Source: Diatrype stigma
Lineage: Eukaryota; Ascomycota; Sordariomycetes; Xylariales; Diatrypaceae
Length of the DNA stretch: 64,000 nucleotides
Direction: 5' to 3'
Assembly (NCBI GenBank): GCA_022225965.2
Contig: JAKJXP020000071.1
Coordinates: 62,001 to 126,000, forward strand
A program made the translations under genes and the position numbers. Below are positions 1 to 12,990 of the stretch, one piece after another; the first letter of the stretch is position 1; each line of letters begins with the position of its first letter. A model generated the notes under the pieces. The model saw only the letters and a list, made by a program, of their open reading frames with translations, did not search any database and was not told where the DNA came from.

Positions 1-892
1 GAGCACGCTGACGTCGATGCGTTGGATCTTCGCCTCTGCTTCTGTTACCAGGGGCAGGGGTGAAGAGCACAGCTTTAGGGTCTGGCCCGGCCGCAGCGGC
101 CGGAACCGGAACCAGACGGCGCCCTTGGGCTGTGACGAGGAGCCCTGCGACCAGCGCCGGCGCTCCAGCCGGCGCTCGACGCAGACCCCGAAGTGCGCCT
201 GCAGCGCGGGCAGCAGCACCTGGTCGAGGTACTCGTAGGACGGCGAGAAGGAGACGTTGGTGCCGCCGTGGATCTCCAGTTCGATCGGCTCTTCCTCCTG
301 CCCCTCTTCTTTTTCTATTTCCTCGTCGTTACCACCCTCGCTCCCGCTCCCGGCGAACAAGAGGAACGGAAATACGGCCTGGAAGACGAGCAGCGCGCTC
401 GCGGCGCCGCTGTCCGCCGCGATCCTGATGCGACGGGGTTGCCCTTCCTGCTGTTGCTGCTTCCACAGCGCGGTGGGCGGCGTCGAGGGCCAGAACTCCA
501 GCGTCTGGCTACCGACCTCGAGGCCGTCCACCTGGGCGCCGCTCGCGTCTGCCAGCCATTGGATGGATGTTACGTGCTGCGACTTGAGACCTGGGAGGCA
601 TGTCAGCTTTTCATCTAGACCGCCCCCCTCCCCCCCCCCTCAAATCATCTTCCCAGAAACCCGTGGAAAGACATACGAAAACAGAGAAAGAGAAGAAAAA
701 AAGCCTCCAGTATTCACTACTTAGCTAATGCTCACCTCCGCCCCGCGACCCTGGCCGGTTCCCCCGCACGTGGTGGATGCGGACGGGTTGCGACGTGACG
801 GCCGCCAGCGCGCAGGCGATCCGGACGAGCTGGCCGCCTCCCTCGCCGGTCCGCCCGTCGAGCTCTAGTAGCTTCTGCTTCTTGGGCGGCAT
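1..892 (-). CDS. rtcA: RNA 3'-terminal phosphate cyclase (partial, C-terminus beyond window)
   Basis: This enzyme converts RNA 3'-phosphate ends to 2',3'-cyclic phosphates using ATP through a covalent AMP intermediate. Exon 1 runs 892-736 and exon 2 from 590 to the left edge. The 145-bp intron (735-591) has donor GTGAGC and acceptor CAG. The spliced reading crosses the junction as RGGG-LKSQHV. The family's EGGGQ motif, which carries a metal-binding Glu, lies at residues 17-21, and a GGTNVSFSPSYEYLD block follows near residue 155. About 248 residues are present of the roughly 340-370 usual for the family, so the last third is missing. An acidic Glu/Gly-rich insertion sits near residue 140. I chose ATG 892 because the family motif starts shortly after it. 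The RCL1 paralogue is an alternative, but the intact EGGGQ motif favours true cyclase. The gene lies downstream of the Gemin2-like gene on the same strand. Confidence 0.92.
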
Positions 893-1605
893 GAGATGGG
901 TATCTAAATGTGCGTCCGGCTCTTTGTTATGCGTGAAAAAGCGATGGTGGGTTGGTGGTGTACAATGTAGGCACTCTTTAGGCGTAATCACAGTCAGTAT
1001 CCAGGTGCTTGATATTTGCTTAGGTAGTAGACATGTAGGCATGTAGGTACGAGGTAGTAGTTGTGTGCAAGACAACTCTTATAAAGACATTTCGTATATA
1101 ATACTTAAAGTAGCACCATCCGCGCCTCCAAGTTGGTGAGTCATACCGCGCATAGGGCAGCAGCGCAATGGAGCCTCCTAGCTTCTCTGTATCATCCGCC
1201 TCGATCCTTGGGAACGACTGTTGTGATAACATCGACGAGAGCTTTTCAGGACAATCGCCTCCTCAGGCTATTGCAATGCAAACAGCGATAATATATCGAG
1301 GTTGGAGGCAATATTTCGTGGAGACCCGCATAAATGAGATCACAAGTAGGTATATTTCGTAACTACAGGTCAACCCCTGAACTCCTATACGGCTTATGCG
1401 TAGCCTGTACTTCTAGTCTAGACTATGCTACGGACAGGCTCCGAAACTGTAGCTTTACATACCTAGCCGTTACATTAAAACGCCATGCTCGGTTTCAGGG
1501 CCTAGTACTCTACCTTGGGCAAATGCAAGGGGCGAAGGAGATTTCTGTTATAACAGATAGGTATCGAGATTATTATTCCCCCCCACGTGATCGGAACTTG
1601 CCTCA
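893..1605. other. Intergenic region, cyclase promoter side
   Basis: This 713-bp gap between two minus-strand genes must hold the cyclase promoter and the terminator of the Gemin2-like gene. I see only short chance ORFs and no recognisable element. Confidence 0.6.
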
Positions 1606-3397
1606 TCAATCTTCGCTCAATCTCGAGAACGGGTTCCGGAACTCGAGCAGGTCTCTCTGCCCGTAGAACTCACCAGCGACGGTCAGGATCATGTTCAGGG
1701 TGGCTCGCAGGTTGATCTGGGCCCTCGCCGTCTCTTCCTGCTCTCGAGTCAGAGCAGGCTCTGGGGACGACTCCTCCGCGCCCTGCAGCTGGGCAAGGAG
1801 ACGGGCCTTGGCGCTCTCGATGTCAGCCTCAAGTTCTTCTCTGGGATCTTCTTCAGATACTTCCCCGTCTTCCATGTCTGTGTCCAGTTGCATTTCCACG
1901 TCGGATACTTCTGCTGTTCCCTGTTCCAGTTCCTCTTCAGCGCGGGGCGGGGGTGAGGGAGGGCGCACGGAGCTTTGTTCCACATCTGCGTTGGTATCAG
2001 CAGATGGCACAATGGCTTGTTGACTAGAAGGATCTGGACAGTATTCCTCTCCAAGTGGTTTAGTTTTAGCATTAACCGAGGTTCCATCTGGCTTGCCAGG
2101 GTCGTTATTTCGAGCATTAGTCGTTCCGTCCGCCTCAGTATTGTGTGCCTCTGCCTTGGAGCTATTGGGATCGTCGTCTTGGGTGGAAAGAGTAGGCGCC
2201 TCGAGGACGCTTTCGGCGACTCCCGCTTCGGCATTTTCCTCGTTCGGTCCGCCACTACCGACACCATATTCTTTCTGTAACAGTTCACGCTCGGTCAAGT
2301 TGAGCATGAATAGAACGGCCTTTTTCCCGAGCTCGCGGATCCACCCAATTTCCTGATAATCGAGTTCGCCCCTGTCGGGAAGACGGGCCAGCAGAGCCCA
2401 GATCCATCTGCTCGTCCGCTCTCGCAGCTCGTGGCCCTCCCGGAAGGACTTGCCGTCGAGCAGGATACGTATCAAGTGAACGACACTATCCTTGTGCATG
2501 GCGGCGACCTGCGCGGGTAGTGGATCTGTGGCTTTTATGAGGCCCGACCATCTCGAGAAAGTCGATGCACAGAGCTTGCCTACCTGTGTCGGGTTGGACG
2601 AGGGAAGAGCGTTGATGGCGCTTTGTGGCGGGTCGGTTCGTACGATTTTGCGAAGCGAGACGTATTGACGGGTTAGAGAAGCGTAATACGCGTCGCGGAT
2701 CTCGTCGGAACTGCTGTTGTGTGGGCGATCTCCACTCGATTCGAGACTATCCTCCTCGTCACTTCCCTCGCCGTCATACTCTTCGTCGTAATCTTCGTCG
2801 TAGTAATCTTCGTCGTAGTTCTCTGGCAATGCAGTATATGCCCCGTCGTAGTAGTAACCCCGGGAATCGCCTACGCCGTTTTCGTAGATACTGCGGTCAA
2901 CCGTGTCCTCATCGCCGTCTTCTTGCTCGGTGGTACCTGCAAACAGTCGTGGGGGTGGTGGCGGCGGTCCGGCTTTCTGTGCGACGACAACATGTGGAAT
3001 GCTAGAGGCTTGGGTTCTACACTCATCATATCAGCATCATCTTTCACATACGGAACCACTGGGTGATAGTTTAGCTTGGAGGGTTGACATGAGGATTTTG
3101 AATGATCAAGGGGGAAAGTGGGAAGTCTTACCGTACTGATCTCAGGTATGCCAGCGCATCGGAATCGTCTTCGCAATCCAAGTCACTATCCCACGCAGGT
3201 ACAGTCGATCGGTCCTCAAGCGATCCAAACGCGCCCCTTTGGCCATAGGCCTGGTCTATGTTCGAGACGGATTTTCCAGGTTTGTAAGGCGCATGTTCGC
3301 GGCGACGCTTGGTTGTATTATCACCATCGTCTTCTGGCGACCGTTTTGACCCCATGTTGTGATTGTTCGATGTGCCGGAGTGAATGTTTGGTTGCAT
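1606..3397 (-). CDS. Gemin2/SIP1-like protein (SMN complex, snRNP assembly)
   Basis: The predicted protein of 558 aa resembles Gemin2/SIP1, the SMN partner that holds the Sm pentamer during spliceosomal snRNP assembly (Brr1 in budding yeast). Exon 1 is 3397-3132 and exon 2 is 3016-1606. The 115-bp phase-2 intron has donor GTAAGA and acceptor TAG. Splicing joins DALAYLRSVR to TQASSIPHVVVA around residue 89, which matches the conserved N-terminal Gemin2 block. A second family-like helix, RWIWALLARLPDRGELDY, lies near residues 292-309. Between them is a Tyr/Asp/Glu tract (about 150-180), and the C-terminal third (about 350-510) is acidic and probably disordered. A second ATG at 3355 (MGSKRSPED) is an alternative start. 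The protein is longer than animal Gemin2 (about 280 aa) because of these linkers. Family assignment rests on motif recognition only. Confidence 0.8.
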
Positions 3398-3597
3398 GTG
3401 GCACCGATTTGGGAGATGTAAAGTGAAGGTTTGTAACCGGAAATGACGTGGTATTGTACATAAGTAGGTATTATTTGAGCTCTATTATTTAGTCAAAAGG
3501 CCCACTTTTACAGATGCACTCCCTAAGCGCTGCTTACTTATCCAACCTGGAAGGTGCCTTAGGCATATGTAGAGCCTATAATTAGCAGAATTAGGTA
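3398..3597. other. Upstream region of the Gemin2-like gene
   Basis: Short AT-leaning sequence between the Gemin2-like start codon and the MITE-like element. No defined promoter motif was recognised. Confidence 0.5.
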
Positions 3598-4220
3598 GGA
3601 CCATCTCCTATCCTGAGGTTTAACACCTAGTAGACCACTTTATAGTTAAGTTATAGTTCTTCTACATTCAACATTAAGTCGCTATGGCTGCCCATAATAA
3701 CGTTGGTTAAGATGGGTGTTTGAGTATGATATCATAGGCATTTGGAACAGAACATGGATTCAACCTATGCTTCTGAAACCTAATTGCGCCTTTCTTAAAA
3801 GCCTCGACTCTGCAACTAGATTCTGGCATTTGTCATTATTAGAGCATAGTAAGGCCAAAGTTACAGTTAAAGCAACTTAGTAGATGCTTATAATTTGGTT
3901 TATTTCCCCACAGTCAGCAAGAGAATGATTTTGCAACATCTGCTGTATGAAGTACGACCACAAAGATAGGCACTGTTAATAAGACTGTTTTATAGGAGAT
4001 GTGATATCCTTGTCACGGCCTGCATAGGTCATTAAGAGAACTACTATAGCAAGCGAGGGGTTGAATATAGAATGTGATTATAGTGTGATATTTAATCCCA
4101 AACGCTGGCATAGGCATCCCCGACCCAGTACTTTCATCCTATGTTTGAGTCACACAGCCCCTGAATAGACCACACCCAGAACGTATCACCAAATAGTAGG
4201 CCAAAATTAGGAGATGGTCT
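3598..4220. mobile_element. MITE-like element with terminal inverted repeats
   Basis: The ends are inverted copies of one another. The left end reads GGACCATCTCCTA (3598-3610) and the right end, on the other strand, AGACCATCTCCTA (4220-4208), 12 of 13 identical. Each end is flanked by TA (3596-3597 and 4221-4222), as expected for a mariner/Tc1-type TA target-site duplication. The 623-bp interior is AT-leaning and has no ORF of note, so the element would be non-autonomous. TA duplications are short and can occur by chance, so the evidence is the paired ends plus the spacing. Other copies of the ends were not noticed in this window. Confidence 0.5.
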
Positions 4221-7200
4221 TACTCAACATAAAAACGTCCTTAACTATCTCTTCGATTAATCCCGCACTTGCTTGTCCAATCTAAGCCCTGTCATGGACT
4301 TAGAGGTAGTCAGCTAGGCCTCGCTGGCGATGGGACTTCATTCTTGGGTTGGGTTTCAAGGGCATTGGATGTCCGAAGGGTCCTTGGGCTAGCCTTCACG
4401 AATACCAAGGTCATCATGTAGCTGCCTGATGGTACGCCTTCATATCAGCCCTATTCACTTCGGTGTAGATGAATATGCCAAGTAAGTAATCCCCCAATGC
4501 CCTCAAGACAAGGCATATTTGCAGGATTCCCGTCGTAGTGCTAGTCCCACGACTGCTTCCCGTTGGACAGCACTCACATTGTGGGAGCGAAAGGACATGT
4601 GAAAAGATGCAGACTGATGTATTGCCCAACCCAACCATCGAGGCCGGGCGAAAGCATTACCCCATAGCTGATCTTCACCCAGTTCCCGCCGCATATCCAG
4701 TCAAACAGCAATGATGCGTATGCAGTCGAAGGTGTTGGGCCTCTTGGCTGGTCACATAGTGGTTGCCTTTTACGCAAGCAAGGGGCGTATGTCCGGAGAG
4801 TCCTATTGGAAGAAAGATAGCATCGTCTGTGTGGTTGAGTGGATTCATCTGCACGGATTGACCAAGCTACACCACGTGCTGCCTAACACGGCATTCCGCC
4901 GTCATCGCGCATAGAATACCCTGTGATCTTCGTGAGGATTGACATCCTTCCGTCGGTGACAGCCGTCAGGTTAAACAATGTCCTGTGGGGGCCAGAGACT
5001 CGGTGTTGCTGGGGCCAATGGTAGGAACCTCGGGGCATGCTGTCATTATCCTATAGCTCCTCGACGGCCAAATCCGGAACCCCTAGACGGAAGAACGATG
5101 GAAGCAACATAGCAGAGCTTCCATAGGGCTGACGGGTTTCGGAGATGGCCCGAATATGACTCATACACAATAGTAGGTGTATCTGGTAACAACACCCCTA
5201 TTGTGTGGACTCGAAACGTCAAACGTCTCATCGACTGAGGAAAATCACCACGTAATGTGTTCTGCTTGTTTTGCAGTATGAAGTTGAATACAACAAGCCA
5301 TGTTAACAAAGGCAGCTGGTAATCGAATTGGAAATCGAACTCGTAATCCAGAGACCAGAAGCACGATGATTTTGATAGAGTGGAGAGAAAGAAGCTTTGG
5401 CACCCGGGTAAAAGGGTAGGTCCCGTCGAAACACTCTTAGTTCCATATAGTAACCAGGAATATCCCGGGACACTGCCTCTGCCTAGACAAGTAGATGAAT
5501 CGACGGTATTGCTCCCAGGGAAAAAAGCAAGTTTCCCCTCCCTGCCCACTGCTTTCGTAGGTAGGTATTTTCTGAACTTTCATCACCAGGAACCTTTTCT
5601 TCATTCGGGTTGCACCAGCTTGATGAGCGCAAAGGCAAGACGCGACCCTCCAGACACAATACATAACTCGGCAATCTCGATCGATACCGAATCTACGAAT
5701 ACACGGACCGATCGTTCGAGGCGTCGAGCTCTCCCAACCCCTCACTACGGCAATGGGCCACTATGCGACCGTTAGCTTGTTTGCCTGTATTTCTAGTGAT
5801 TGCATTAGCAACACCCGCTGGCCTGCTGCTGCCTGCGTTGGCTCAAGAAAGCCAAAAGTAACCAAAGCCGAGTCGTGATCCGTACGGTACTCCAACGCCG
5901 ACCACTCTATTCGAATGTCCAAGGGCTCGTATTGACAGCTCAATTTCGGTTCTATTCGGCGAATTCGTTGCTCGACCTATATATATGACGCGTGTCATCC
6001 CGCCGCTTGCTCGACACAAGGACATGCCCCGTGCCCTCCCTTGTCACCATATCTCTCGTGTTACCCAACCATACGGATCATATGTCAGTAACCATAGGTA
6101 CATGGAGAGCGTCGCTTCTCGAACTCGTTCCGGGCTTCCTCATACCTACTCCAACACTAGCATAAAGGAAGGATGCCTCCAAGTCCACTCCAGCGGGAAT
6201 ATAGTGCCGTTGCCTTCTTGCGCCTTCCTTGGAGCGGATCTTGCCCCCGCCACCGCTTGCATCTGATGAGTGGGTCGATTCTTTAATCTTGAGCTTACCT
6301 TACCGCCACGAGGAAAAAGACGTTGCTGGGAGGCGGAGTGTTCATACCAAAGAGACAGTGCCCGAGGGGTTCATCCGGAGAAACCGATGTCTACCGAACT
6401 TGGACACCACTACCCTCCGGTAACGCACCCCCATATCCTACAAGACACCTAGCGTACGTAGTCAAATGTGGTGTACCTATCCGCGTAACGTCTCCAAGGA
6501 GGAGAAGCTGCCTCGCAGGGACACAGGCGGGCTACGAGCAAGTAGGACAGCTTATATAGCGAGCAGCTGGTCTGCGTAACTCTAGACTCGGCTAGTCCTG
6601 GGCACGGCGGCCTCTTCCCGTCGCATATGAGGCCTATCATTTAGGTATCAGCCTTCCGCATCAGCTCGTTTACATTCAGGTAGGATGTATCGTATACCCA
6701 CCAACGTTAGCTCGCTCAGCCTTGAAATCCACACACGGACACGTGCAGCAGATAGAGCACTTTTTTCTTCTGCCACGACATCGCGATACTCTGCTAGGCA
6801 GCAGGTACTTCCATTCCCAAAAAAGGATGGACTCGGAGATGGATCGGCGGCGTGACATTGGAAGCCTGGAAAGACTCCCACTGCGTCACTCGATGAAGTA
6901 GACACCCTTGGAACGGTGTCGGAGTTGAAGTTCCCGTATCCTTACTTGTCCGGGATGTTATCCGAAGAAGAATAGACGTACAGTAGGGACGGTACTGACC
7001 AACGTCCGCCAAAATCCTCCTTCATTGGCCTGTTTCACCGAGAAGCTTGATTCAATTCGACTCAAACCTTGTCGAAGCTCGTGTAGGTAGGTATCACCGT
7101 TCCTGGTCTGTGCGGAAAATTGTAGACGAAATACGCGACATGTTTTCTAATTAAGGCAATGGTATATATGATTGGGGTTCAAAAGTCGTATAACATCATT

Positions 7201-10200
7201 GCCGTTCCAACAGTAGTTAACTACTTCGATATGTTATATGTACTAGGCGATTGCCTGCACCTTGGCGTTAGATGTGGTAGCTATGTGTAGTTCTGCGGCA
7301 TACTACGTTTGAACATGATGTTATACCTCAGGTAGGCATTTAACTGCGTCTTGTACTACGAATCGGATGCCACCCTCCCCTGTGCCGTCCTGTAGGCGTC
7401 CTTTAAGCCACCGGACTAAAAAGCAACAATTGTCACAGCGCATGGCAGCAGAAAACCAATTCGAGTGATAATTATGTGATATTGTAACCTGGCACTTGGG
7501 TATTCATTCCTCTCGAATAGCAAGAGCCTCAACTGTCAAGACACGGCTAGCTGGCTGTTGAAAACGGTCAAAGCCGCGACGTCCTCCATTATATCGACGT
7601 CTAACTACCTTGCATCGTTCTCAGAGATGATGTGAAGTCAACCAGTGGGGCCTGGGGCTGAATCTATGCCGTCTTGGACTAGGAATTGGTACCTAATGAA
7701 AGCCACCGACTATGCAGCAGGATGCAGGACAACAGCTAAGGCATGAGTACAGGCCAGCCTGATATGCAATATGGCTCACACGCATGTGATATAAACGTTC
7801 TGTCACATATGCTGTGTTAAACCTCATCAGACACGTGGTTATACTTGGGTTTGAAGGCTGGCCGGAAGGCAATCGTCTAATATAAGGCGGCCTAAGGCAT
7901 TGCAGGAGACCTACAGGGTCGACCATGTGCGTTTCCCGCCCGATACCCTTATGTGAATCCTGGCAATGCTAGCTTGACAAGGACAGGGCTTGGCCCTCCG
8001 TGAATTTGGTTAGCCAGCTATACAGTGCTATGAAACGGGTGCCCAATCAACCTATGGGGGATACCCGCTTCCATCCGACAGGGCTGGCGGTCGCTCCTGA
8101 GGCCTACAAGGTGCCCACTACTACAACCTCCTTACTTTGGTAAGCCCTACTTGTCGAGTATCTCCAGTAAGGCGACAAGTTAAGGCTGGAGCTGTGATAG
8201 GGGGCTCGGACATGCTGCATTGTTGGCCGAAGCGGCACGGATTAAGGCTCGATGACGCGTGGTATATCACCAATACTCCAAGTGATGGAGAGCATATAGT
8301 CTGAACAATTGGCTCTTCTGACCGAACAAATTGCCTAGCTCTGCCCAAGACAATGCATCTCAGTGAGCACGTAGGTACCTACCATTGGGGGCTGGTTTCG
8401 TGTAGTCACGATTGGTTCATGGGTGAGGAGAGCCACTCAGGGGAAGCGGACGGGCAGTACCTCTCTGCCATAGAGGGATAGAAGGCGTTCAATGATGATC
8501 ATCAGGCATCCTATCAAAGTCCACCGGCATCGGTATGGGGTGTTCAGGCAGGATGCGGGAGACATTGGGCCGCTCGGTAGGAGCCAGAGTCAAAAGAAAT
8601 AGACGTACCAGCTTCCAACCTTACACCGCCAGCACTTGATTATTGATCATAGCTCTTCAGTGCGTAGGATCGGGTAATATTGAAGTCAACGTGTTATGTA
8701 ATCATAGGTCAGAAAGAGTTGAGGCTCAAATAGCATTGGCTTTTGCCGCCCCAGGCGACATCGTCGAAAAGAAGGCGTCCTGAACTAAAGCGCGAGGTGC
8801 GTGGTGCCCGTCGATGGCGGCTCCAGCTGGCCACTCGCAACTCGGTAGCATAAAGGGTAGGCGATGGCAGCGGTAGATATATGCGGAGCTTTTGGTACGG
8901 GCTTATCTGGCCCGAAAGCTGTCTGGCCTAGCCCTAAGTACAATGACTCTACGAAGAGGAAATGGAAGCCCCCTATCGATGGCCTATGGGGCGAGGTGGG
9001 AGCTTGGATGGTGTGTAGGGCTGAGGCGAATAGACAGCTTCGATGTTTTGATAGTAAGGTTTAACTTGCTGAGGATAATGATACGAAACGATTCTCTCTG
9101 TTGTATATCAAGGCTACATTGCATATCTACTTGAAGGGTTGGGCCAGTCAAGACGACATACAGCTCAGGTCTACCCCCTATTCGACCAGACTAGCTGGGG
9201 GTACACAATATCTTCTCATATCCTGGCCACTGATTGTTTCTTCTCAAAATGCTGTCTAACGTCTAGAACAAGGCATCTGTGATGCCAACATGCTTCTCTC
9301 TCCTTTTCTATACGCTTTCATCTACTTTGCTTCTCCGGTCTCCACCCCTGACCCTTGCCTCCACGGAAAGTGATCTTCACTGGGGAGGAAGCTTCCGTGG
9401 CGACGTTCACATGACTCACCTCTATTGTAACATCGAGTGCCTTAGTATATGTGAAAACTTTGCTCGGCACCTGAAAAGGAAAATTTGTCTCCTGTAGACC
9501 GATGTCAAGGCGACATCCTGAATAAGCACCTTGCATTCGTGTTGCCTGGAAACGAGACTCACTCGATGACACTCGGGTCTTGCCCCTTCCTTGTCAACAG
9601 TCAAAGGCACTAGGTATGGTTGGTTGAGAGATCGTCAGCAGAGAGTTGCCTTGTGTTAGTGCTTGTCATTCTTGTCTCTCCTGCCTAGGGAAGTCTCGGT
9701 GAAGAGCTGGGAGTCGTTCATGCCTCCTGCTATTCTAATATGTTAGTGGGTGGCTGGCTGAGCGGCTATATATGTTCAGCCCCAAGGGGGCACGTCATCC
9801 CATCCAGGGTGAAGAGCCTTCTGGTTGTACTTCAAGCTCCAGACACGACGGGAAGTGTTCCCGTAGAAGCTGAAAGAAGCGCAGGCGTTCCGCCCACCTT
9901 CCCAATGAACATTGAGCAGGGCAATCTCAATAGTCGGTGAGCCCCGGGTCAAACATTCCTCTGTGCGAAGAATCACCCCACCATCGTACGTGTGCACATA
10001 GACGCAGTAGATACGCCCTGCCAACTAAAAGAATTCTATCAATTCTTAGCGGCGAGTGCATGTAGTCGTCTTGTGGCAAACGAGTCGACTACCCTAGGTC
10101 AATAGACCTTGTGGTCAACTCTCTGGAGGCTGTGCATACGAAGTATTGACCGCATACGAGCTGAGATATACTCAGGGCCCAATTGTGTCCATGTCAATGA

Positions 10201-10536
10201 ATGCCTTGACATGTATAACATGGATTTGGTATTTCCGTCGCAAAAGGAAGAAAGGCTTTCTCGAGAGTAAGTGTGGCATTTAATTCAGGGCTCGTGGCTG
10301 CCATTGGTGATGTATATATTGCCACAGCCCTGGTTATCTTGATTAATAAGGGGAGGGTTGCCACCGCTGCAAGTGAGGAAGTAAGTTATAGAAGAAAAAA
10401 GGTGGAAATGGAAAGAAGGAGGGAGAATTTGCGTGGTGGGTGACGAAGAATATGCTGTGCTCTACGAAGTGGTGCACTGCACTGCCGTGATCGTTGACCT
10501 CGAAATAGAACATTTCCGGTCCCTTCTTCAGGGGTA

Positions 10537-10550
10537 GGTACCTAGGTACC
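10537..10550. repeat. Palindrome GGTACCTAGGTACC (core TACCTAGGTA)
   Basis: A perfect 14-bp palindrome containing the 10-bp core TACCTAGGTA (10539-10548), one of eight exact intergenic copies in the window. Confidence 0.85.
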
Positions 10551-11246
10551 TTAAGAGGCGATTTTCGGAGCAGCCGAGAGATATCAGGTACTTGGCCAAT
10601 CATGTTCCATGTCTCATTGTATGGAAGAAGACTTGATCCGAGCGAAACCGCAAAGGCGGGAGGTCCAATTGGAGGTTAACTATACCTACGTTGTTAAACG
10701 CCCCCGGGTCTCCAATTGCCGGGACCCTCTCGGCACGGCACATGGTGTGCGATAATAACCGCCACCCTCTGTTGACACTCTGTCAATATTTGATATTCTT
10801 TCCACGCAAGAACACAAAAGTTCTTGTTGGCATACTCCTGGCTTAGCCGTCTTCGCAATCCTGTGCATCATCAGCTAGGAACCACAATCTGACTGTCTCG
10901 GCGATACCAGGTAACGGGCGATCGGGCCTCGGAAACCGCCCGGTGCCATGAGCTTATCATCCCCCCATACTAGTGCACATATATGTAAGTAGGTGTAGAT
11001 GACATACATACATTCGCATCTCAGTAAAACCCGTGCCCGCGGAAGTCCACGTAATGCTGACTAACACTCGGCCTGACAAGATATAAAGGCAGATCTAGTT
11101 ATGCGGATCTCTTGGAATAAGACAAGGTAAGGTCCAAGGTATTTCCAAAGTTCTAGAATGGGTCGGGGGCTTGAAAGTCCGAGCTCGGCACCTGAGCGGC
11201 CGCCTCTGCATCAACACCACATTTCGATAGGTATGCGGGGTCCCTG

Positions 11247-11275
11247 CGATGGGCAGTCAGCGATGGGCAGTCAGA
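11247..11275. repeat. 14-bp tandem duplication
   Basis: The unit CGATGGGCAGTCAG occurs twice head to tail. No coding context. Confidence 0.8.
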
Positions 11276-11345
11276 TAGCCATGAGTACGATGTAGATAGT
11301 AAATCACCAAGAGGATTCGGCAGATCTATAAGACTCAAGCATAGA

Positions 11346-11384
11346 TACTAGATACTAGATAGATAGATAGATAGATAGATAGAT
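11346..11384. repeat. TAGA-type microsatellite
   Basis: Imperfect TAGATAC units lead into about seven uninterrupted TAGA/GATA units. Confidence 0.9.
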
Positions 11385-12146
11385 ATTGGGAAAGAACAAG
11401 TAAACATGTCCCGGGTCTGCGGCAAGTCTAGACTCTGCATGCATATCATATTGACTGACTGACGTCGACTGCGGGGTACGGTACCCGAGATGTCACACAC
11501 CCAGACACCTGGTCACGGAAAGTGCAAATATGTATATAAACCTTACGGGTCGTTCTACTCTAGATTGTACCCCGGTCCTTGGTAGGTGTTCTTCGAATCT
11601 GCAGTCAGAGTCAAGGGAACAAGGGAATTCAGCCTTTGGTGCCCCGGTGCCGTTGAACACTACCATGTTGCTATGTGCGAGGCTATTTACGGTTCGGAAG
11701 GTGGTTGTTCTGATGAATCGCTTTTTTCTCTCTTCTCTCTTTCGGTGTCATCCAGCCGATTCACTGGCATTGCATGTGTATTTTTACCGCCCACATCCAA
11801 TTCGGTGAACCAGGCCCTTAGGATATTCCTTCTCTGCAACTTCATTTCGTTTCATACGGCAAAGGGCCGCAATGCCACCAAATGCATGAATGTCGTGCAT
11901 CGATAACGCCCGAGAGATGCCGACCTGCTGAGTACCTACCTTGCGATATAAGGCTGAGATTTACTATACTCATATCCCCAGAGCCTTGCCTACAATATTC
12001 ACCGATCTAGGAATTCATGTTGACTCGAACGAGGGAAGGCTATCGCAGCCTGGGTTTCGATAGCGTAGCGCATTGTTCGGGGCGGTCCAGCAGCAGGCTC
12101 AGCAGCATTCGTTGCTCGCGTTCTGCGACAGGAAGCTCATTCATGG

Positions 12147-12203
12147 GTCCATCGGTATTGATCCATCGGTATTGATCCATCGGTATTGATCCATCGGTAT
12201 TGA
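12147..12203. repeat. Minisatellite, four copies of a 14-bp unit
   Basis: Four head-to-tail copies of ATCCATCGGTATTG (first base of copy one is G). The 14-bp period is not a multiple of three, so the array is not coding repeat expansion. Confidence 0.9.
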
Positions 12204-12843
12204 TTGCATCTTGATGTTTGCAATGATATCTTTCTTGGTTAGATATCGACACTGGTGGAAGAGGGCACTGGGGACGCAGAGGATAGGGAAATGGCGAGGT
12301 AGAGTCTATCGTGGAGGAAAGAGGAAGGGAAGAGTCAACCATTCCATTGTGTAGTGGGGGCGCTGATATGCGGCTCTGCTTCGTGGGATGCGAACCACTT
12401 AAGGCAAACAATGCTATAACGTAGCTACAGTGTTAAGCCAGACAAGTACATACAGTAAAGTACCTTGTACCTGTATCTTCCTAAGTACCTACATACCTAT
12501 GCACATGTGTACCTCCATACCTACTGTCCCAAAATAGTTAGCAAGGCTGGCCCGCGAACCACTGGTGGGGCCTGGTCTTTAGCAGTTCTTTTACAACTAA
12601 ATAGGAATATAGGAATATAATAAATATATGGTGTGTCCGTCTTCCAACATACCCAAATGCTTCTTCTTGTCCAGAGCATCAGTTCAGAGCTTCTGCAATT
12701 CTAAGAATGCACACATCTTCATCCCCGTGCCTTTTATGCCTTTATACAGTCAATTGCCAATGTTTTGCATAGTAGGTCGCCCAACCCCAACCCCACCTCT
12801 CCACCTCTTTTAAGCTCCCTTATTTGTTTCGCTTGTTACTTTG

Positions 12844-12872
12844 ACCGTGTGGAACTTTAAAGTTCACACGGG
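12844..12872. repeat. Long imperfect palindrome centred on GAACTTTAAAGTTC
   Basis: A perfect 14-bp palindrome, GAACTTTAAAGTTC, is extended by CCGTGTG on the left and ACACGG on the right with a one-base bulge. A partial copy (GGAACTTTAAGG) follows about 25 bp downstream. It could form a hairpin or bind a dimeric factor. It lies about 530 bp upstream of the EST1-like start codon. Confidence 0.7.
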
Positions 12873-12957
12873 TTGACGGTGGAATTCCTGAGGAACTTTA
12901 AGGCGGTTATTAACTAAGGCCAAACCAAACGGGTTGGCAATTCGCAGCCTTGGAAGG

Positions 12958-12973
12958 ATTCCTTGCAAGGAAT
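12958..12973. repeat. Perfect 16-bp palindrome
   Basis: ATTCCTTGCAAGGAAT is identical to its reverse complement and lies immediately before the CATTCA array. Confidence 0.85.
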
Positions 12974-12990
12974 TCACGGGGAACTTGGTT

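Noticed and set aside
5046..5549. 167-codon minus-strand ORF
   Set aside because: No motif, no splice context and no start-site support. ORFs of this length are expected by chance a few times in 64 kb.
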